A stretch of 12,120 bases of DNA from an uncultured Clostridia bacterium. GTDB lineage: Bacteria > Bacillota > Clostridia > Oscillospirales > UMGS1783. Numbering within the stretch: the first letter of the stretch is position 1; each line of letters opens with the position of its first letter. Below, piece after piece: positions 7,686 to 12,120 of the stretch. The notes under the pieces are model-generated. The model did not search any database. It had not been told where the DNA came from and was given only the letters and a program-made list of their open reading frames with translations. Both the position numbers and the translations under genes were made by a program. The stretch spans positions 1 to 12,120 of the forward strand of contig CALBKB010000217.1 of assembly GCA_937892635.1 (NCBI GenBank), given 5' to 3'.

Positions 7686-7981
7686 TGATTACCAGTGGAC
7701 AACGCGCACAATTGCGCAAAATGGCAAATACGCTTAAGGCTACCGAACAGATAGGTAAGGCCGGTGTTTCAGAAAATCTGATCAGACAGTTAGATGAAAC
7801 CCTGGAAATTAAGGAAATGATTAAGATCAACGTATTGGAAACCGCTTTTATGGCAACCAAAGACTGCGCCGGCATGCTTGCAGATGCTCTTAAGGCCGAC
7901 GTTGTCCAGTGCATTGGATCTAAAATCGTTTTATATCGACCGGCCAGTGATCCGGATAAACGAAAGATCATATTGGATTGA
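7685..7981 (+). CDS. yhbY: YhbY/CRM-domain RNA-binding protein
   Basis: This 98-residue protein consists of a single CRM (CRS1-YhbY) domain, a small alpha-beta fold that binds RNA. The pattern LRKMANTLKATEQIGKAG near residues 10-27 carries the loop motif GKAG, where GKGG is the usual form. It is followed by ENLIRQLDETLEIKEMIKI and the late IGSKIVLYRP strand, all in family order. E. coli YhbY is linked to pre-50S ribosomal particles, so a role in large-subunit assembly is likely but inferred. AAGGA at 7674-7678 is the binding site, 6 bases before the ATG. Its place next to nadD, yqeK and rsfS is common in Gram-positive bacteria (yqeI in Bacillus). The KDCAG segment (residues 59-63) has no function I recognise. 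Confidence 0.92.
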   Translation: MITSGQRAQLRKMANTLKATEQIGKAGVSENLIRQLDETLEIKEMIKINVLETAFMATKDCAGMLADALKADVVQCIGSKIVLYRPASDPDKRKIILD

Positions 7982-7984
7982 TGT

Positions 7985-8581
7985 ATGAAGATCGGTATTT
8001 TCGGCGGCACATTTAACCCGCCGCACAAGGGGCATCGCTTTCTTTTGGAACAGATCAATAATCGACTGCGTTTTGATCGAATTATTGTCATGCCATCCGG
8101 TATACCACCGCACAAGGAAATGTGCAACAATCAGCCGCAACATCGTTTAGCCATGACACGTTTGGCTTTTCCTGATTTTGAAGTTTCCGACATGGAGCTG
8201 ACCCGTAAAGGAAAAAGCTTTACAGCTGATACCTTGCGCGTATTGACAAGAGAATATCCGGAGGATCAACTATATTTGATTTGCGGAAGCGATATGTTCC
8301 TGACCATGGATAAATGGAAAGATCCGCAGGGCATTTTTTCCATGGCTGTTGTTGTATCAGCAGCGCGCCAATGGGGCGTCTATCCTAAAATGCTAATAAA
8401 AAAATGGTATTATGCAATAAAATATCATGCTCGGTGCAAAGTCATACACATAAAGCCCTTCATTCTTAGTTCCAGTGACATACGAAACGGCGAAAAAGGG
8501 CTTGAGCAACTGGATCCCGCTGTAAGGCAATACGTTCAGGAACATCAACTGTATTATGGAGAAGATGATGCAACAGTTTAA
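7985..8581 (+). CDS. nadD: Nicotinate-nucleotide adenylyltransferase
   Basis: This 198-residue enzyme joins nicotinate mononucleotide and ATP to give deamido-NAD, the step that both de novo and salvage NAD synthesis need. The nucleotidyltransferase signature GGTFNPPHKGH is at 7-17, with the (H/T)xGH part as HKGH. PSGIPPHK (37-44) is the typical NadD loop, and the closing ATP-binding motif appears as LSSSDIR (161-167), where ISSTxIR is common. The GSDMF segment (101-105) matches the usual G(A/S)D substrate region. The ATG at 7985 lies 3 bases after the yhbY stop with only a weak TTGGA site, so coupling to yhbY is likely. The segment around 138-150 is lysine- and tyrosine-rich and looks divergent, but all key motifs are intact. 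Its 3' end overlaps yqeK. Confidence 0.96.
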   Translation: MKIGIFGGTFNPPHKGHRFLLEQINNRLRFDRIIVMPSGIPPHKEMCNNQPQHRLAMTRLAFPDFEVSDMELTRKGKSFTADTLRVLTREYPEDQLYLICGSDMFLTMDKWKDPQGIFSMAVVVSAARQWGVYPKMLIKKWYYAIKYHARCKVIHIKPFILSSSDIRNGEKGLEQLDPAVRQYVQEHQLYYGEDDATV

Positions 8582-9131
8582 ACCGATCGTTGAGAAGATG
8601 CTCTCACCCAAAAGATTTCAACATACGCTTGGCGTGATTGAAGCAGCAAAGGATTTAGCAATTCGATATGGTAGCGACGTTTCGCAGGCACAGATTGCGG
8701 GCATGTTGCATGATATTACAAAAGAATGTAGTGTAACCGAACAGATGCAATACTGTACAGAATTTGCTATTGAGTTAACACAACTGGAAATCAAATCTCC
8801 CAAACTGTTACATGCAAAGACCGGAGCCGGCTTTGCACAATATCGACTTGATGTCAACGACCCGGCTATTTTGGATGCTTTGCGCTATCACACTACAGGA
8901 CGCAGAGACATGACGAAGCTGGATAAAATTCTTTATTTGGCCGATTATATTGAAGTGAACCGAAGGTTTCCGGGAGTAGATGAGGTGCGCGCACTTATCG
9001 ATTGCGGATTGGATGCCATGATGCTTCAAGCGATGAGACAGACGATTCAGGAGCTATTAGATAAGCAGGCGCCCATTCATCCGGATACCTTTGAGTGTTA
9101 CAATCAATTACTTTTAGAAAGAGGAAAATAA
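8568..9131 (+). CDS. yqeK: YqeK family HD-domain hydrolase (symmetrical Ap4A hydrolase)
   Basis: This is an HD-superfamily protein of 187 residues. Known YqeK proteins split diadenosine tetraphosphate symmetrically into two ADP in Gram-positive bacteria lacking ApaH. Expected metal-binding residues are present: H19 in RFQHTLGV, H48-D49 in LHDITKE, H82 in LLHAKTGA, H108 in RYHTTG and D126 in LADYIE. Three starts are possible. ATG 8568 is preferred because GGAG at 8558-8561 lies 6 bases before it; 8556 (191 residues) has no good site and 8565 is too close to the GGAG. The gene overlaps nadD by 14 bases and abuts rsfS with no gap. The nadD-yqeK-rsfS order is widespread in Firmicutes, which supports the call. 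The reaction is inferred from the family. Confidence 0.93.
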   Translation: MQQFKPIVEKMLSPKRFQHTLGVIEAAKDLAIRYGSDVSQAQIAGMLHDITKECSVTEQMQYCTEFAIELTQLEIKSPKLLHAKTGAGFAQYRLDVNDPAILDALRYHTTGRRDMTKLDKILYLADYIEVNRRFPGVDEVRALIDCGLDAMMLQAMRQTIQELLDKQAPIHPDTFECYNQLLLERGK

Positions 9132-9482
9132 ATGGAGAATAAGATACTCACAACTGCGGTTAATGCCATGGAGAATCGCAAGGCCATTAATATTAAGGTG
9201 CTTAAGATTGATAAATTAACGGCCGTGGCTGATTATTTTATTATTTGTAACGGTACCTCTGTGACACAGATTAAGGCTATTGCCGACGAGGTTGAATTTA
9301 AATTGGAACAAGACGGTGTTGTCGTTTCGCATCGGGAAGGATACAGCTCCGGCAACTGGATTTTGCTGGATTATGACAGTGTTGTGGTGCATATTTTTCA
9401 TCCCACGGCAAGAGATTATTATAATCTGGAAAAACTTTGGGCTGACGCCGAAGAGATTGAGATAGACCAATTCAAAAAATAA
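9132..9482 (+). CDS. rsfS: Ribosomal silencing factor RsfS
   Basis: This 116-residue protein belongs to the RsfS/Iojap family, which binds ribosomal protein uL14 on the 50S subunit and blocks joining with 30S, shutting down translation when nutrients are short. Family signatures are ADYFIICNGTS (33-43), a VSHREGYSSGNWILLDYDSV stretch (65-84), VVVHIFHP (84-91) and RDYYNLEKLW (94-103). AAAGAGGA at 9118-9125 inside the yqeK end is the binding site, 6 bases before the ATG that directly follows the yqeK stop. It is followed after 30 bases by leuS. In several clostridial genomes I recall an LCP-family (LytR/CpsA/Psr) gene standing between yqeK and rsfS; it is absent here. Confidence 0.95.
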   Translation: MENKILTTAVNAMENRKAINIKVLKIDKLTAVADYFIICNGTSVTQIKAIADEVEFKLEQDGVVVSHREGYSSGNWILLDYDSVVVHIFHPTARDYYNLEKLWADAEEIEIDQFKK

Positions 9483-9512
9483 TTTGCCATAAGGCTGACA
9501 GGAAGGCATAAC

Positions 9513-11918
9513 ATGAAATACGATTTTGCTGCAATTGAAAAAAAATGGCAAGACCATTGGGAAAAACACGATTCGTTCAAAACGGGTACCGACTCCGATA
9601 AGCCGAAATTCTATGCGCTTATTGAGTTCCCTTATCCGTCTGGGCAGGGATTGCATGTAGGACACACTCGTCCGTACACTGCAATGGACGTTGTGGCGCG
9701 TAAGCGTCGTCTTAACGGCTACAATGTTTTGTTCCCGATCGGATGGGATGCCTTTGGCTTACCGACCGAAAACTACGCCATCAAAAACAAAATACATCCT
9801 AAAATTGTAACCGCACAAAACATCGCTCACTTCAAAGAGCAAATTAAAGCCACCGGTATGTCGTTTGATTGGTCGCGCGAAATTTCAACAACCGACCCCG
9901 AATATTACAAGTGGACGCAGTGGATCTTCTTACAGTTGTTCAAGAAGGGGTTAGCTTATAAAAAAGAGATGGCCGTTAATTGGTGCACTTCTTGCAAGTG
10001 CGTATTAGCCAACGAAGAAGTTGTCAACGGTGTCTGTGAGCGATGCGGTTCTCCGGTTGAGCGGCGTGTTAAGAGCCAGTGGATGCTTAAAATTACCGAA
10101 TATGCGGATCGACTGATTGAAGATTTGGATCAAGTTGATTTCATTGAGCGAGTTAAGATACAGCAGAAAAACTGGATCGGGAAAAGCTACGGTGCGCAGG
10201 TTTCTTTCAAGACAACCGCGGGGAATGATTTGTTAATTTTTACGACGCGTCCTGACACCATCTTCGGCGCAACCTATATGGTCATTTCGCCGGAGCATCC
10301 GATGATCGAAGAAAATAAAGATCTGCTGAAAAACTATGATGCAATCAAAGAATATGCTGCAGCGGCCGCCCGCAAGAGTGATTTTGAACGCAGTGAAATC
10401 AATAAGGACAAAACGGGTGTTTGCCTTGACGGTATTGCTGCCATTAACCCGGCAACCGGAAATGAGATTCCCATATTTGTATCAGACTATGTTTTGATGT
10501 CGTACGGCACCGGCGCTATTATGGCCGTTCCTGCTCATGATACGCGTGACTATGAATTTGCCAAGGTGTTTAATCTTCCCGTTATTCAGGTGGTAGATGG
10601 CGGCGATGTGTCGGAGCAAGCATACACGGATATTGAAAACGGCACCATGATCAATTCAGGGTTCCTCAATGGGTTATCAGTCAAGGATGCCATTGCTGCC
10701 GTAATTGAGTTTTTTGAAAAAGAGGGAATAGGCAGTAAGAAAGTTAACTTCAAATTGCGCGATTGGGTCTTCTCTCGTCAGCGTTATTGGGGTGAGCCAA
10801 TTCCTATGGTATATTGCGAACAGTGCGGTTGGGTGCCCATCCCCGAAAGCGAATTACCGTTGCAATTGCCGGATGTAGAGAGTTATGAACCCACCGATAA
10901 CGGCGAATCGCCGCTGGCTAAGATGACCGATTGGATCAATACCACATGTCCGCATTGCGGTGCTCCTGCCCGTCGTGAAACCGATACCATGCCTCAGTGG
11001 GCCGGTTCGTCTTGGTATTTCCTGCGCTACATTGATCCTAAGAATGCCGATGCGCTTGCCTCCAAAGAATCGTTGGCCTATTGGACACCGATCGATTGGT
11101 ACAATGGCGGCATGGAACATACAACCCTTCACCTGTTATATTCGCGTTTCTGGCATAAATTCTTATATGATATCGGCGTTGTTCCCACCTGTGAACCCTA
11201 TAAGAAACGCACCTCTCACGGCATGATTCTCGGTGAGAACGGCGAAAAAATGTCCAAATCCCGCGGCAACGTCGTTAATCCCGATGATGTGGTGGCAGAA
11301 TATGGCGCTGATACCCTTCGCCTTTTTATCATGTTTATCGGTGACTTTGAAAAGGCAGCTCCCTGGTCAAGTCAATCCATTAAAGGTTGTAAGCGTTTCT
11401 TAGAGCGTGTATTCAATCTTCTTGATATGATGTGCGACGGGGATGATTACGGCACGCTCGAACGTAATTTCCATAAGACCATCAAGAAGGTATCGGCCGA
11501 TATTGAAGACATGAAATTCAATACCGCCATTGCTGCGCTGATGGCATTGCTTAATGATATTTACAGTGTTGGTTCAATTACTAAGAAGGCACTGAGCGAT
11601 TTCATTTTGCTTGTCAGTCCCTTTGCCCCTCATCTTGCTGAAGAAATGTGGCAGTTATGTGGACATACGCAAGATATTACAACTTTGGCAGTTTGGCCGT
11701 CATTTGATGAAAGCAAAACTGTTGATGAAAGTATCAATATTCCTGTTCAGATTAACGGTAAATTGCGTAGTGTGATCGCGATCACTCCGGATCAAGAGCA
11801 AGAAATTGTCGTCAATCAAGCACTTTCTGACGAAAAAGTTAAGGCAGCAATAGAAGGAAAATCGGTATTTAAGACGATTTATGTAAAAAATAAATTGATT
11901 AACTTGGTTGTAAAGTAA
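9513..11918 (+). CDS. leuS: Leucyl-tRNA synthetase
   Basis: This 801-residue class Ia synthetase attaches leucine to tRNA-Leu. The HIGH motif reads HVGH (48-51) after PYPSGQGL, and KMSKS is at 579-583. A zinc site is formed by C158, C161, C175 and C178; a second zinc-ribbon-like set is C435, C438, C479 and C482. The CP1 editing domain that removes wrongly charged amino acids has TTRPDT (244-249) and GTGAIMAVPAHDTRDYEFA around 330-350. The C-terminal domain with IPVQINGKLR (about 745) is intact. AGGAAGG at 9500-9506 lies 6 bases before the ATG. In Firmicutes leuS is often controlled by a T-box leader, but the 30-base gap after rsfS leaves no room for one, so expression probably follows the upstream unit. 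No terminator is visible after it. Confidence 0.98.
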   Translation: MKYDFAAIEKKWQDHWEKHDSFKTGTDSDKPKFYALIEFPYPSGQGLHVGHTRPYTAMDVVARKRRLNGYNVLFPIGWDAFGLPTENYAIKNKIHPKIVTAQNIAHFKEQIKATGMSFDWSREISTTDPEYYKWTQWIFLQLFKKGLAYKKEMAVNWCTSCKCVLANEEVVNGVCERCGSPVERRVKSQWMLKITEYADRLIEDLDQVDFIERVKIQQKNWIGKSYGAQVSFKTTAGNDLLIFTTRPDTIFGATYMVISPEHPMIEENKDLLKNYDAIKEYAAAAARKSDFERSEINKDKTGVCLDGIAAINPATGNEIPIFVSDYVLMSYGTGAIMAVPAHDTRDYEFAKVFNLPVIQVVDGGDVSEQAYTDIENGTMINSGFLNGLSVKDAIAAVIEFFEKEGIGSKKVNFKLRDWVFSRQRYWGEPIPMVYCEQCGWVPIPESELPLQLPDVESYEPTDNGESPLAKMTDWINTTCPHCGAPARRETDTMPQWAGSSWYFLRYIDPKNADALASKESLAYWTPIDWYNGGMEHTTLHLLYSRFWHKFLYDIGVVPTCEPYKKRTSHGMILGENGEKMSKSRGNVVNPDDVVAEYGADTLRLFIMFIGDFEKAAPWSSQSIKGCKRFLERVFNLLDMMCDGDDYGTLERNFHKTIKKVSADIEDMKFNTAIAALMALLNDIYSVGSITKKALSDFILLVSPFAPHLAEEMWQLCGHTQDITTLAVWPSFDESKTVDESINIPVQINGKLRSVIAITPDQEQEIVVNQALSDEKVKAAIEGKSVFKTIYVKNKLINLVVK

Positions 11919-11926
11919 AATATTGC

Positions 11927-11955
11927 TTGACAACAGCAAATTGGTTTATTATAAT
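11927..11955 (+). promoter_or_regulatory. Perfect consensus sigma-A promoter of rpsU
   Basis: TTGACA (11927-11932) and TATAAT (11950-11955) are both perfect and exactly 17 bp apart. Transcription would start near 11962, giving a leader of about 42 bases before rpsU. It begins 9 bases after the leuS stop. Strong expression fits a ribosomal protein gene; the strength is inferred from the match to consensus. Confidence 0.92.
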
Positions 11956-12003
11956 TAAACACGTAGTTTGAAGGTTTCGTATTCGGAGGGAGGGTAGAAC
12001 ATA

Positions 12004-12120
12004 ATGGCAGTCGTTAAAGTTAAAGAAAACGAGTCGCTCGACAGTGCTCTTAGAAGATTTAAGAGACAGTGCGCAAGATCCGGAGTGCTTTCGGAGCTCC
12101 GTAAGAGAGAGCACTACGAG
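12004..12120 (+). CDS. rpsU: Small ribosomal subunit protein bS21, N-terminal part (3' end outside the window)
   Basis: The first 39 residues are present and the frame stays open to the right edge. The basic sequence with KVKENESLDSALRRFKR (5-21), QCARSGVL and RKREHYE matches bS21, a short basic protein of the 30S platform near the anti-Shine-Dalgarno end of 16S rRNA, of which about two thirds is visible. A strong purine site, GGAGGGAGGG at 11985-11994, precedes the ATG by 9 bases, and the gene has its own consensus promoter. In many Firmicutes rpsU is followed by a yqeY-like gene, but what follows here lies outside the window. Confidence 0.95.
   Translation, partial: MAVVKVKENESLDSALRRFKRQCARSGVLSELRKREHYE

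Noticed and set aside
9485..9508. TGCC/GGCA arms in the rsfS-leuS gap as a possible hairpin hiding the leuS binding site.
   Set aside because: Only 4 base pairs with a long loop; not stable enough to claim regulation.
11923..11939. A small inverted repeat TTGCT/AGCAA after leuS as a possible terminator.
   Set aside because: It has only 5 base pairs, is AT-rich, has no T-tract directly after it, and overlaps the rpsU -35.
1..12120. Search for a defence system, mobile element, CRISPR array, toxin-antitoxin pair or biosynthetic cluster.
   Set aside because: Every open stretch is accounted for by conserved housekeeping genes with short gaps; no repeats, integrase, transposase or unknown gene is present.

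Overview
This is a core housekeeping region of a low-to-mid GC Gram-positive bacterium, most likely in the Clostridia. The evidence is the gene content and order (trmFO, plsX, acpP, rnc, smc, ftsY, then an nadD/yqeK/rsfS/leuS cluster), folate-dependent TrmFO, strong AGGAGG-like ribosome binding sites, and textbook sigma-A promoters. A more exact placement, for example within the Oscillospirales, is only a guess from gene order. All 13 genes lie on the + strand and the coding density is very high. The longest gap between genes is 174 bases (2429-2602). I see no tRNA, rRNA, CRISPR array, insertion sequence, prophage or toxin-antitoxin gene.

Layout: (1) 1-1355 holds the 3' end of trmFO (tRNA m5U54 methylation), overlapping plsX (first step of phospholipid synthesis) by 4 bases. 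(2) A near-consensus promoter at 1381-1409 drives acpP. A perfect 10-bp hairpin separates acpP from rnc, and a Rho-independent terminator ends rnc at 2433-2468. (3) An extended -10 promoter at 2532-2560 starts a long, tightly packed unit: smc, ftsY, an XTP/dITP pyrophosphatase, a YhbY-type RNA-binding protein, nadD, yqeK, rsfS and leuS. Most junctions in it are overlaps or gaps of 0 to 11 bases, and I see no terminator inside it. (4) After leuS, a perfect consensus promoter (TTGACA, 17 bp, TATAAT) drives rpsU, which runs off the right edge.

The genes fit a growth-related theme: membrane lipid precursors (PlsX and its carrier ACP), RNA processing (RNase III), chromosome segregation (SMC), membrane protein targeting (FtsY), nucleotide-pool cleaning, NAD synthesis, dinucleotide hydrolysis, ribosome assembly and silencing (YhbY, RsfS), leucine charging and a small-subunit protein.

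I found no novel or undescribed system. The observations most worth a second look are an abrupt composition change inside trmFO near base 180, the hairpin just upstream of the RNase III gene, the inverted repeat on the smc promoter, and gene-order differences from related clusters (no fabD/fabG, no gene between yqeK and rsfS).
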